Assembly (NCBI GenBank): GCA_023079485.1
Contig: CM041084.1
Span: 124,658,292-124,722,291, forward strand
Direction: 5' to 3'
DNA: 64,000 bases
DNA from: Archilochus colubris
Taxonomy: Eukaryota > Chordata > Aves > Apodiformes > Trochilidae
Below the pieces are notes generated by a model that saw only the letters and a list, made by a program, of their open reading frames with translations, made no database searches and was not told where the DNA came from. The position numbers and the translations under genes were made by a program. This document shows, piece after piece, positions 24,532 through 37,800 of this stretch. Each line of letters begins with the position of its first letter. The first letter of the stretch is position 1.

Positions 24532-25737
24532 TTCAGAGAACTGAAAATGGAGTCTGAGTGTTGAGGTGTGGGTGGCAGACGGCTGTTGCAGTTTCTGTTG
24601 CTGGTGTTAACTCTCCAGCCATGCAGCACTCTTCAGACACCTCCCTGCAATGTCACCGAGCTCCAGTTAACTACATACCTAAATACCACCTAGTGTGCAA
24701 TAAGACTTAGCCTTCCAGCAAAGCTTGAAGAGATATGTTGCATTATGCTAGTGCATTTAGGGAGAAAAAGGTCTTTTAGAACTGATCACAGAAACGTAGC
24801 CTCTTTTAACTCTCAGCTTTAGAGCACCTAAATCTGAAAGGTGACACAAGAGTGTCTCTGATAGTTAGAAGTTTCAAGTTTAAATCAAATAAAAATTGGC
24901 AGGTCTAAAAAGCATCTAAATTTGCATTACTAAAAGCAAGATTCCGACTTTTATAATTTTTTCTTTTTTTGTAAGAGGAAAGTAAGAGTTATTTCCACAT
25001 CTTACTGAACATAAACAGAGTATTTTCATTGGATCTTGAACAAACTATAGGTTTGAGGTAAGTTCTGGATGTTCATTTTAAAGGCTAATGAAAGGCAAAT
25101 CTGTCAAAGACCTTTCACCTATGGGCACAATAGTGTTCACTGTAATTATTAGAAGGATCTTAAAAGTTGTATACATATTTATTGATGGAGATGAGCAGCA
25201 GGAAATTTCCAGAAATCAAAAATGTTAAAACCCCAAAGGGATACAGAAACACTAAGAAAACATCTCTACAAATGTTGAATTGGCTATATTCTACCACAGC
25301 TCACAATTGTAATACAGAATTATTTTTTCATCAGGTATTCACAGAGAACTTCCTGCACAGAATACATTTCAGAAATGGGAATACGACACCGAGTTTTGTA
25401 ATAAGCATTCACATTTTCCAGCCAGTACAGAGCATTCTTTAAGCAATAGTTAAATCTTATACTTCCTTTTTTGATTCTCTTTCAACAGTAATAGGTTCAT
25501 TTTCTGGCTCTGACAGGAGGGAGTTGGATTTTCTGACTGGTCATTGTGCAAGCATCAACTATGCTGGAATTACACTGGAAGTAAGAAACAGGAAGAAACT
25601 AGTTGGTAAAAAACAATCATAGGCTGGCAGGAAAGCAGTGACTACTTGTCACTCCTTCCAAAGACAAGGAGAGCACTTGGTGTCAGACTTTCAGTACCAT
25701 CAAGTATCCATTAGAGAGATTAAATCTCCTTTTCTCC

Positions 25738-25867
25738 ATGCCGGGATATTCAGAGTTCTACTTCAATGTGGACCATGGCTACTTGGAAGGTCTGGTCCGA
25801 GGGTTCAAAGCAGGAATCTTGACAAGTGCAGACTACACCAATTTAGCACAGTGTGAGACCCTAGAAG
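25738..25867 (+). CDS. ATP6V0D2: ATP6V0D2 coding exon 1
   Basis: This exon encodes residues 1-43 plus the first base of codon 44. It starts [19 protein letters not shown], which aligns with the d-subunit amino terminus, and ends at CTAGAAG before a strong GTAAGT donor. The codon split (G|AT, Asp) is restored by exon 2. The 5' untranslated part of this exon may reach back to a good acceptor at 25487-25488. Confidence 0.95.
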
Positions 25868-28800
25868 GTAAGTCTGATGGTTTATTTTATTTAGGAAGAA
25901 ATGCTGTTGCTTAGACCTTTGAAGTGGGGAAGGTAGAAGAGTGAAGTACTGAGAGCTTATCTTAAGAACCAGAGATAACTCTGATGTCCTTTAAAGAACT
26001 GCTCTCATGTTTAAGTTAATAGCTTTCCACAGAAGTTACCCTGGGACTGTACAGCTGTGATTTGCTAAGCAATCCAGAGGATGGGATTTTCTAGTTTTCT
26101 GATAAGGTCTGGAAATCTCATCCATAGAGTTCCTATGGAGACTGGTAAACACCTCACAGATTTTAGCCACACCATAGAACTGTTAAAGTATAGAAGTTTC
26201 ATATAATTTCAGCTAGATAAAATAGTTTCCAAAATCTTATTAAAAGCTTACCTTTGGCTCTGAGTTTCTCTATAAAATACATAATTTTAGTTCTTTATTA
26301 CTTCACGAGTTCTGTGGTAGTGGGGGGCATTCTGTTTACCAGGAAAAGAAAATTAGACTTCACAAAGATAAAACTGAACTATTCTCAAGCTAAAAAAAAA
26401 AAGAAAAAAAAAAAAAAAAAAAAAGCTTTATTCAAGGTGACTTTGCCACGGTAATAAAGAGAACACACATTAGTTTCCAAAACAGCTTTCTGTGGCCAAA
26501 ACTGGTCACAGCCTGATGAAGACAGAGTTGCACAAAGAATCATATGACATATCTTTAGACACTTGGCAGGAAAAAAAATACAACAGAAAAAAAAAATCAC
26601 CTTCTAAAGGAACATAAAGTTTCTTTTGCTGACTCCAAAACAAAAGCTATGATTGTACATTGAAGTAATTTCTATGACATGCACTATCTTAGATTAATTT
26701 GAAAAATGAACAAGGAAAAATAATAAGTTCACTCTGTTTTTAGCATCAGTTTCTTTGTGTATGCAGTAATGGATCTGGGGAAATCAGAAGTGCAGAACCT
26801 GATTATTTCCATATACAATGTTTTTTTGAAGCTGTCATAAACTATTAATATAGTAATATAATTCTGGGAATGTTGCTTACCAATCATCTTGCAGATAAAA
26901 ACATTTAAATAGGTACATGTAGCTATCTATCTGTCATCAGGATAAACTTCCTCTCATAATAATCAATATATATAATCAATAATATATATATAGCCACTAA
27001 AAATCAAGAGATTGTCAGTCTAGTCAATGGGATCTAGAGATTATTCAGCTGACCAAGTGAATGTACCTACCTCAGCTGGTAAGCTGGAGAGCTGTATCAC
27101 ATCTCCTTTTCAAACAATGGCAGCTTAGACACCCAGAACACATGTATGCACTTACTCTGAGAATTCAAATCTATTCCTTATGACAGCTGGATAAAATCAA
27201 GTTTCTGCTGCTTATTTTTACCAGCAGCTGTGATCTATACAACTTAAAGATTCTACAGACACTCCTGGTATCATAGTTAATTATTAAATTCAAAAGATTT
27301 TGCTCCATCAATATACAGACTTTCATACTTGTTAAACCTTGCTCTTACTCCACTCCATCCTGCAGAAAAACTCAAGAAATAATGTTACCAAAGGCTCCAT
27401 GAAGAGAAAAAAACCAGCACATAAATTCCTGGTTATTTCCAAACAAGAAAAAAATATACAGGTTTAATTATTTTTGGAAGCATACGAGAAAAAATTATTT
27501 TCCTCATCCTTCCCAGAAGAATACTTGCTCATGTTAAGAACAGTTAAGAAAACTAAATCTAAAAAAAAATATATCTAAATTTCAAGTAATGCAACAAGAA
27601 TCCCAGTTATTTAGAACCAGGAAGTAGTTTTCAAACTTTCTGAGATATATAAACCTTCAACATTAAAGCATTCAACAGATGTACGGATCACAACAGAGAG
27701 ATAAAATTCTTTTCAAAGAAAGATTTATTATAGGAAGGACAATGACCCTTTTTTTGAACCTTCTTTCTAAAGTTCATTCAATTTTAGATTGCAAATTATT
27801 TCAGCAGCAAAAGTAGCATCCTTCAACCTGCACATCTCTACTACCCACGATCTCTTCTTTTTCTATGTTCAGCAACAGCTCTTTCTCCATTGCAACCTTT
27901 TCTACTTCTTTAGACAGCTAACACAACCCCACCAATTTTCTAAATAAAGCAAATGTACTTTTATAAGGAAAATATGAGAAGTATTGGATTCATACATGAG
28001 GCTGAATACACTTATCTCACTGTACATACAGGAACTTCCACCACAACTCTACAGTGCACCAAAACCACAGACCCTTACTTCTAAAGTAAAAAATAGAGTT
28101 TTATGAATACGTTGTATTTTGTTTAAAATTACAAGAACCAGCATATGGATTTGTACTGAAGTACAATTGTACTTGTCCAACAATGCCCTTAGTTCATGTC
28201 TTCACATTAAAAGATAAATAAATTTACCCCATTCTGTATTCTGTGGTGTAGCATCACACCACAAAAGCTGGCCTCAGTTAAAAATATTATAAATATGCTA
28301 AAACAAACAAGCAGAAACAAAATCAAAACAACCTCAAGTAGCCCATAAATAGAATTAAAAAGACCTTTTAATTTCAAAGTGGTTTTGATATCTCTAGAGG
28401 GGAAACCATAATGTCAGTACAGGAGAACCACAAGAAAAACTATTGGTTAGTGTTTTCCATCTGCTTGATAACCACAGAAAAAGTGTGACAGCAAGAGGGA
28501 AAGAAAAAAAGGAGGATGATAATTGACATATGATACTACTGTGTCCTCTAAATTCAGGGCCACACAGAGAGGAGAAGAGGCTTTCAGTTTAACTTAGGCA
28601 TCCTTTTGGGCTTGTTTGAATTATTATAATTTCCTCAGAGCTACCTTTTGGGCAGCAGCACTGTCTGAGACTTCTGCAATACGGCATGCTAAGAGTTTGA
28701 CTCCGTGTCATCATCTGTTTCAGGGGAATGTGATCCTCAGTGGAGCCCTGCTGATACTCTTTGAAGTAGAATATGAAGGGGTTAAATTCAGATCTTTATT

Positions 28801-31800
28801 CTCTTTTTGCTTCCCTGCATGATGGAAAGACTACCCTGCTCTCTAGGACACCAAAGAAGGACAAGAGGTCCAGCTATGCTTCCAATATCATTGAAATAAA
28901 TTCTCTTAATTTGCCAGAGCTGGGACACCCCAGCACCCAGTGGATGAAATGAAACTGAAAACTGGGAGTAGTTTGCTATGATAATGAGGAGTCAGGCAAG
29001 ACTCATGTGCTTGATGAAGAAAAGGAAGGTTAATGGTGTGTTTAAGTTCTTATAATATTCTTTCTGATTAGCATCATTCCTCTCTCAACTGCGTTCATCT
29101 TAAACAAGTCTCCTTCTGTGCAATTAATTTTAAAAATACTGTTAATTGTGTTTGGTTGCTGTTCAATTGTGAGTAAAGTAATGTGATTTAGAATCACATT
29201 ATTTAAAGTCATACATTTCCCACATATGATTTTACTGCATAAAGTTGTATGAGGAAATAGATGATGCAGACGGATGGCAGTAAGGCTGAAATGCAGGTAC
29301 TTTCTTTCCTAGGAAACTCATGAACAGGCTGAAGAGCTCAGGGTCTTGCGTAGGTCTCCAAGAGCTCCTGAGAAAAGGAGAAGTTGTTGTCACAAAAATG
29401 TTTGGTCAAACAGGAATGTCTGGAGCCTCTGTGATGCTCAGCCATCTACCTCTTCCAGATCATCAGGTTGTGTTGCTAGCACAAGTGTGTGACTGTGCTG
29501 GTACCCAGGTCTCACTTAGGGCAACAGCCAAGAAAATATCATTCAAGATCAGTAGAGCAGTCACTGAGCTTCACTGAATGAACTCTCACATGGTGTGAAC
29601 TCTGATTAAGACACTCCTGATTGCTATTGCATGGTATTGAAGCTTGTGAAAGATTATTTCCTCAGTTGTGTTATCTAAGACTATGCAATAGGTTTGAATA
29701 TTGTTTCTTACATACAAGTAGTCATGCTGGCATTTATTAAAACATTTAGAAGAAATACTTCTCTAAAACAGACTCTGGAAATGGCAGGGTCATAAATACA
29801 CTATTTCTGGGCATATAATTTCCTTCATAGCTTTTGAGAGTCATATGGGGCTATTTAATGTGTTATAGCTAATATTTTTCATGCTGCACATTATGACATG
29901 GATTTTGAAGCCACTCCATCAATTAAAGAACTGAGGAAGGCAACACAGTCTTGTCAAACTGCTCCCAGTCAGGAAGGAATTGAGAAAAGCTGGAATTCAG
30001 CTCTATGCATGTAATGAGGTACTATTATTTAATCACACCATATGCCATATATTTTTACCTTCTTTGCAATAAAAAAGAGAAAGTAAAAATAATCCATGCT
30101 CACAGGAAATGTGGATGTGATATGAAAATAGTGATTTTAAAAAAAGTTGTTCTTACATATTTAGACTCATTTCTGGCCATAATTCTGCATTTTTGTGTAT
30201 CTCTTAACCTTGTTTACTTTTCTCTCTTTCTTGAAGTAAATGGGTTTCTTTTGTTATATTTAGATTCTCTTTCTTCTTCCTACATGGTAACCTGTACTGA
30301 AACCACGACTATTTCTTAGTATCTGCCTCTGACCACTGAAAGACCAATTACCTCAGCCCTCTTTTACCAACAGCTTTGTGATCACCTATATAGTTTTAGG
30401 AAGCAATTAGTTTACATTGGGAGCATAAGTTCAGTCTGTTGCAGGAAGATCTAAAGAAATGCTAATATTTCCTAAGTACTAGCTGAGTAAAGATGTCCTA
30501 TCCAAGGATGAGTTGATGTGATTTGATGTGGATTTGATGGATGGATCGTTCAGTGGGTAAGGAATTGTCTGAATGGTTGCATCCAGAGAGTAGAAGTCAA
30601 TGGCTCAATGTCCAGATGGAGATCAATGATGAGTGGTATCACTCGGGAGTCTGTGCTGGGACCAGTACTGTTTAGTATCTTCAATATCCCACAAAGACAG
30701 TGGGGTTGAGTGCACCCTCAGCAAGTCTGCAGATGACACCAAGTTGAATGGTGTGGTTGATATGCCTGAATGATGAGATGCCATCCAGAGTTACCTGGAC
30801 AAGCCCAAGTAGGCCCGTGTGAATCTCATCAGGTTCAACCCACAAGGAAACCTCTGGTATCAATGCAGAAAGGGAGATGAAGGGATTGAGAGCAGCATAG
30901 AGAATGACTTGGTGGTACTAGTGGATAAAAAAGCTGGACATGACCCAGAAATGTGCACTTGAAGCCCAGAAGGCCAAGAGTATCCTGGGCTGCATCAAAA
31001 GAAATGTAGCCAGTCAGTCAAGGAAGGTGATTCTGCCCCTTTGCTCTTGTGAGACCTCACATGGAATTCTGTATCCAGCTTTGGAGTCCTCAGCACAGGG
31101 AAGGCATGGACCTTTTGGAGTGGGTCCAGAGGAAGGACAAAAAATAATCTTGGTGTGGACAACCTTACTGAATACAGTATACAGGATACAGTATATTGAA
31201 TACAAGGAGTGCTGATGTCCTTTTCCATAAATACTAGTTCAGATTTTATCTGGAAAACTAATCATTAGATTAGAACCATTAGCATTGTCTCAGCCTATAA
31301 TTTACAGTAGTTTTAATACAGCCTTTGAACATAATAATGTAAGATTACAGGGGCTTTTCTAAAAGGAAATGTTAAACTGCTTTGACTACCAAGAACTGAT
31401 TCAAATCCTTTTTATCTCATGGTGGAAAATGGCTAGCAGAAGGAATTTATCAAATGAATTCCTTGATATTAAAAATGCTTCTTTCAACTTTGTTGTCTAA
31501 CCAACACATTTTCCTCAGTTACCAAGGTTGGTAGCTCAGACAGAAATTGTCACGATAACCCAAGTTTCTGGAACAGCTTCTTAGGATTTGGTAGTCACAG
31601 CCATAAATCATACAAAGCCAAACTAGAAATGCTAAGAGAGCATAAAGTTGCCCTTTTAAGTGCTCCACTGCAGAAACCATTTGGAGCCCAGAATGAGAGG
31701 CAGGCAAGATGTGTTTTCCTCTTTAGGCAGCCTGATAACATAAGATTATAGTCTTACTTGAGATTTATCTGTTTCACATGAAAGTTTAAGATTTTAAAAG

Positions 31801-34800
31801 AGTTAAAAGATAATTCCTATTGATGCATAACAGTTCATAGAAATACAGGAGACAAAGTAAGTGTTATATTATGATGGTGCAAGAATGGGGCCCTGAATAA
31901 ACCAGAGAAATCAAAACATTGAACAAACCTTACTGAGAAGGGGCTCAGGACAGCAGTATTTAACATTGTGTCTGCTGTGGCTGGAAACTAAAGTTAAATG
32001 AAACTTATGAAAAATGTGTAAACTTTTTATGCTTTCCTGTGGCATGCCTTACTGGTAGAAGGCAGTAGGAATTTGCAGGAATTATGCATTTATGTCAAAT
32101 CTGTGGCCAAATCTCTTCAACAGAGTATGAGCACACCCTTAATGTGAAAAAAACTGACATTCTAAAAGCTTTTTATTTGGTTTGTGGACAGTGTAATGTC
32201 AGTTTATTCTCACGATCTTCCTTGAATTTAATTTCAGATCTAAAGTTACATCTACAGACTACAGACTATGGCAACTTCTTGGCTAATGAAACTGATCCTC
32301 TCACTATTTCCACCATCGATGATAAACTGAAAACAAAACTACTCACGGAATTTCATTACTTCAGAAACCATGCTTTTGAACCACTTGCCACTTTTCTGAA
32401 TTTTATCACGTAAGTAATGTTACCACAGAAGTTACCATATTGACTGAAAGCAAAAAGTTACATGTTAAAACAGTGTAAATGCATTGTAACTGAATTTCTA
32501 TTAAGTTTTTTATTAATGTCAAATTTCTTTACTACTGCAACATTTACATACCTAATTTGCTAGTATAAATTCTGAAAATATTAAAAAGATGATGTCTTTG
32601 CAATTACTTATTTTAAAGAACTTGAGCAGGGGTTTTTTTTCTGCATACAATGACAGGAGGAGTGGTAGAGATTGTGAAAAATGGTTATAATTTTCAAACA
32701 TCATTTTTGTCAAAGAACTTGCAAAACAGGTTTGTGGTGGTGACATATGCAAAATTAGCAATTTCATCATGCGCAGGGCATTGATTTAACTCCTAAAGAT
32801 GTGGCAAATCCTAGACTTTTTTTAAAGAAGGAAAGATATTTTTATATACTTTGAACCCTTAAACCAGAAAAGCTTGATGTTGTGTACAATAAGATCCTTA
32901 GATTTTTAAAATTGATGCTTAGGTTTTTTTAAAAAGTGCTGTTTGGTGCCAGATGAAGAGAAAGTTGTGATCTCAATACATTTATAAACAGATAAAACTT
33001 GTTGATGAGTGGCTCAAACAGCATTAAGAACAATAATCTGCTTTATAACAGTGTAATGACATGGTTTACTGAAATGTCACAAGGATATTTAACCTAACTG
33101 TTTGCCCTCCTTGATCTTAACATTTTTTTACATTATAACAAGAACACTAGGAAGCTGGAGGAGAACTTTTTACAAGGGCATGTCGTGATACGATGAGGGG
33201 AAATGTTTTTAAGCTGAAAGAAGGTAGATTTAGGTTAGATACTAGGGTTAAATTCTTTAGTATGAGGGTGGTGAAACAGTGGCACAGGTTGCTCAGGAAG
33301 GTTGTGGATACCCCCTTCCTGGAAGTGTTCATGGCCAGGCTGGATGGGGCTTTAAGCAACCTGGTCTAGTGGAAGGTGTCCCTTCCCATGCAGGGGCACT
33401 AGTACTAGATGATCTTTAAGGTCCCTTCCAACCCAAAACATTCCTATGATTCTAACAATGCAAGCTGAAAATGGGCATCCTTGTTTTAAATAGCCCAAGG
33501 CAAGAGCTTTCATGTTTCCATATCACAGAAAAAATCTTAGCCTCTCTGACAGTAACAGTAGTTAGAGGTTGATAGAAAGTGTCTACTGAAAAATTTTAGT
33601 AATAAAGAAGAAATCTGAAAATCTATTCTTAGCTTTCTTATGAGAGGATGTTTAAAGTTGAGTAAGAAGAAAGCCCTAAAGCTGGTCCACCTGCATGAAC
33701 TCTGCAGCTTAGTGCAGAGGTTCACATGCACTTCTTCTCTGTTAAGATGCTCTGTATGAAATAACAAAATCCCGAACTACAGAAGATGATACCTCAGGTG
33801 ATTTCATACCAGTCATTCTCACTTCTTACAGCAAATCTACATTTTGCATCATTATGCTTATTATATTCATGTTTTAGTTTACCTTTCTTTAAAAGCATCT
33901 CTTTTCCTAAGCAGTCATGTGGTTTAAAACTAGCACTGTGTTACTTGCTATTGAAAAACCTCTGATAGTTATTTACATTACAGACTTTCAAGTACTTGGT
34001 TATTTATGACTTCAGTATTATTACTCATTTCCAGAAAATCTTGAGTTTGTACTGTAATTCATTGTGAAGGTAAATATCTTTATTTTTCTTTCAAATACAG
34101 ATACAGCTACATGATTGACAACGTAATTCTTTTAATAACTGGCACGTTACATCAGCGGCCTCTTGCTGAACTTGTTCCCAAGTGCCATCCACTGGGATGT
34201 TTTGAGCAAATGGAAGCAGTCAGCATTGCCTCAAACCCCACTGAGCTGTTCAATGCAATTTTGGTTGACACACCATTAGGTAGGAACACTGAGTTATTTC
34301 TTATTTCCGTCCTGAAACTATTAGTTCCGTATTCTTTAGAATACCAGAGATGGAGCAATATGTTTTCCACTGGATATGCTGCATTTTGGTAACACCAACC
34401 ATGAAGTGTGGATCAAGCACTTCTGAAGTAGCACTCAGGATGTTTTCTAGTAACATTTACTAACAGTTTCTATAGCAACCTTGGGTAGCAGCACAAAGAA
34501 AATATGCTATTCAAGAAACGTAATTGATATCTTTTATACCAAAAGTAGCCACTGAACGAAAGTTTTAGTTCAACACCTGCATCTATAATTTAAAAATGTA
34601 AGATGAAATCTTGCCTACCCCTCACTAAAGATAAAGAAGCGGTCAGTCAGTAATAAATATTAAATGCTGCTTTAGAACACCCTTGGGATTTGCCCATGAT
34701 TCAAACACAAAGAAAATCATTAGTTTGAAGAACTAAGCCTAAAAGCAAAACAGAGTGAGGATTGGGAATGTTGCATTCTGAAACTGAGATGAGGCTCAGC

Positions 34801-37800
34801 TCAATGTCCTGCAGCAGCCAACAAGGTCAAAAAATAACAAGCTGTGGGGCAGTGCTGGGAAGGCTGCTGAGAATAAACTGGATGGATTTGAACAGATATG
34901 AAAGCACTGTGTGCCCTCATTTTTAGTACTATGACTGGATTTGGTTTCTGCTTCTGAAGATGGCATGGTGGGTTGGCACGAGAAGGCAAAATTGCTCATC
35001 CCCCCCCCTTCCCCCTTTGCACAGAAAGGAGCAAATGGGAGATGGGGAAAGGAAATTGTAGGATGAGATCACCTACTAAGTACTATTGTAGGCAAAAGAG
35101 ATACACCCTGAAGAAAATCAGCTTGATTTACTCTTGATTAATACTAATATATTTAATTACTGATTCAGGCATTAGGAAACAAACAAACTTCAAGGAACAA
35201 AGGGAACACACTTAGGGAAAGCACCTTTCCTCCCCTCCTTTGCTCCGGACTCCTCTCCTTTGCCCCCGACTCCTCTCCTTTGCCCCTGTGATCATGGCAG
35301 GTTACATGCAGTCACTTTGGAGGCACCATGAGCGACACAAGGAACGGGCAGAGTTTACAGACAGTACATGGTGGTTTCTCTCTGCTGCTCCTTCCCCCTC
35401 ACACTTATCCTCTGCTCCAGTGTGGGTTCTCCATGGGCAGCAGTCACTCGCCTCAGAAGCATCTGCCCCAGCACTGGCACCTCCATGGGCAGCAGGCAGT
35501 ACCTGCTCCAGAGCCATGGAGTGGCTTCTCCTCCTTGTTGCGGGAGGAGCCATTCTTGCTCCTGATGCTCGACGAGCTGCTGGTCTCTTCCAGGACTCCA
35601 GCCACCACACAGCGCTTCCAGGGTAGAAGTGTAGTGGGAAGAGCCTTTCTTGATCCAGAGGCTCGACGAGCTGCTGGCCTCTCCATGCCTCCCACCAGAG
35701 TGAGCTGAGGTCTTCTTTGTGGGTGTGTGTTCCACCTTTATTGGCCCCCTGGCCTTGCTCATGCCCAATAGGGGCCTGTCCTAATCAGGCACAGGTGGAC
35801 TCACCCACTCACTGGTAATTCGAGGCACCTGGTTGATAATGTTTCTCTACACCTCCTTATCTGAACTTGGTGTTCCCTCTGATGTTTCTCAGTTTATTCC
35901 CCTCCTCCTCCCTACATCCTGCATTTTTTGCCTTTAAAAATATATTTTCCCAGAGGTGCCACAGATGAGGCAGAGGGGCTCAGCCATGCTGTGCAGAGGG
36001 GGGTTGGTTGGAACCATCTGGAACCATCTGGAAGCATCCAGCATGGGGCAGCCTCAGCCTCTCCTCACAGAACCTGCTCTGCAGTCCCCGCTGCCAATGA
36101 TGGGGCACTGATACCCATACAGTGAAACCAGAGAAGGTACAGAGCAGGGCAGCTAAAATGAACATGGGAAGAGACCTGTGGTGTGTGGACAAACTAAAGA
36201 GGATTGACTCCACTTTGGAGAGGACAGGGCCGGATGGCAGTGGTTTGTCCACAGTGGGTGGCGAACTGTTGCTTACTGTTGATGTTTGCTTTGGTTACCA
36301 AACCAAATCCCATCAGAAAAATAGTTTTAAAACAGGTAAAATAAAACAGCTTGTAGTAAATTCATGGATTTTTTCCTTTGTTAAAAAAGTTTGTAAAAGC
36401 AGGGAGTAGTTTCAGATCTTTAAATGGATCTACAAAGACATCCTAGAAGGGACTATTAGGGCTATATCCTCTACTCCATTCAAAATCTGGATGCTGAGGA
36501 GAAAGAAGGGAGAAGCTCACAAAACAGGGCCAGGCTCCCTTGTTTTGTCCAAATACCATCTTTCACTGCCACTGTTTGAGACAACACTGTCATTCAGCAC
36601 TGGTCTGCCCACTGGCTAAGCTGAGGAACAGTGAGGGATGGGCATACTTTTGTTGGTTATGAATACAGCATTTTTAAGTGGCCCAGCTGCATGAATGAAA
36701 TTCATCCTCTGCCTCCCTGTTCAAAAGCTTGCTCTTTAGCCAGTTCAGCAGAGGACCTGGAACTACAGATGTCCCAGCTCAAAGTTTGTGCCCCTCTTGC
36801 AACTTGTGCCCGAGTTGCAACCTGTTGCCTTTCCCCCACTACAGACATGCTCAAAGAGGAAGAGGGAAAATAGGAAAGAGGATTCTTAGAAATGTAGAAT
36901 ATCTGCATGATTTAAGAGCAAAATTATCTTTCATGTTCCTCACTAGAAAATCTCCCTAATGCCCAAACCATATACTTTTGAGAAGATTAGGGCTTTCACT
37001 AGCATCTCCCATCTGATTCTCCTGGAGATGGGGACTTTGGCTGCAGCACTGATTGATTCCCTTCACAGCAGATTCTCATTAAAAAGCAGAGAGCAGGAGG
37101 ATAAGGGGAAAATCAAGAGGATTTCTCTTCCTCTCTGTTACTCTTCCTTGTACAACAGAAACCTCAGGTTCTTGCTTGCACACTGGTGTAAGGCAATAGA
37201 CAAGAGATGCATATTATCATCAAGTAGATTTATACTCCAAAATAACAAACTCTGTTTTCAGCTGCTTTCTTTCAAGACTGCTTGTCTGAAAATGACCTGG
37301 ATGAAATGAACATTGAAATAATGCGCAACAAACTGCACAAGGCAAGTTCTTGCAATGTAAAGATAATCTTGGTTTGTTTTTTTTTTTAAAGTGTCTCAGA
37401 AAAGTTCAGTATCTTAACTCTGCTTTATGGATGGGGAAACAGAAGCATGGTGAGATAAAGCAAGCTGTCTAAGTTCACCTGGTTGATGACAAGTCCAGGA
37501 ATCAAATCCAGCTCCTTACATTTTTACTCCACTGTTTGGGGATTTTTTTCATTTTTAGGTCTGCATCTAAACTCTAACATCTCATTAATGAAAATGCTTT
37601 AGATGTCAGGCTAATACCCACATCCATTTGTTTATGAATAACCCAGTTATCTACCAAATGTCATGGTATGAGCCTAGACAGGTTTTGGCTAGCATTTATT
37701 TTTATTTATAAGAGGGAGTTGTGATTTGAAAAGGTCTAACTGCTTTGAATCTAGGTAATGCTTTTTTACTGAAAGGCTTTGTTTAATTTTCATTCCTTTA

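Larger units (their letters stand above)
25868..32237 (+). other. ATP6V0D2 intron 1
   Basis: A 6370-bp AT-rich GT-AG intron. It holds a long A tract (26392-26424, one G inside), an AT-dinucleotide stretch near 26960-26995 and a degenerate CR1 copy (about 30530-31135). I see no supported gene in it; open frames at 28616, 29320 and 30005 have no recognisable similarity. Confidence 0.8.
34280..37261 (+). other. ATP6V0D2 intron 3
   Basis: A 2982-bp GT-AG intron that is clearly more GC-rich between about 35210 and 36250 than elsewhere. That block is an LTR (35630-35851), a GC-rich segment joined to it, a 20-bp tandem repeat and a probable old CR1 piece. A C tract lies at 35000-35010. Confidence 0.8.

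Noticed and set aside
32084..32237. Open frame extending ATP6V0D2 exon 2 upstream
   Set aside because: Exon 1 joins at 32238 with the correct phase and conserved residues; the upstream frame has no similarity to subunit d.
35355..35768. 137-codon - strand ORF in intron 3
   Set aside because: It starts inside an LTR and runs through GC-rich repeat sequence; overlapping frames on both strands are equally open, with no known domain.
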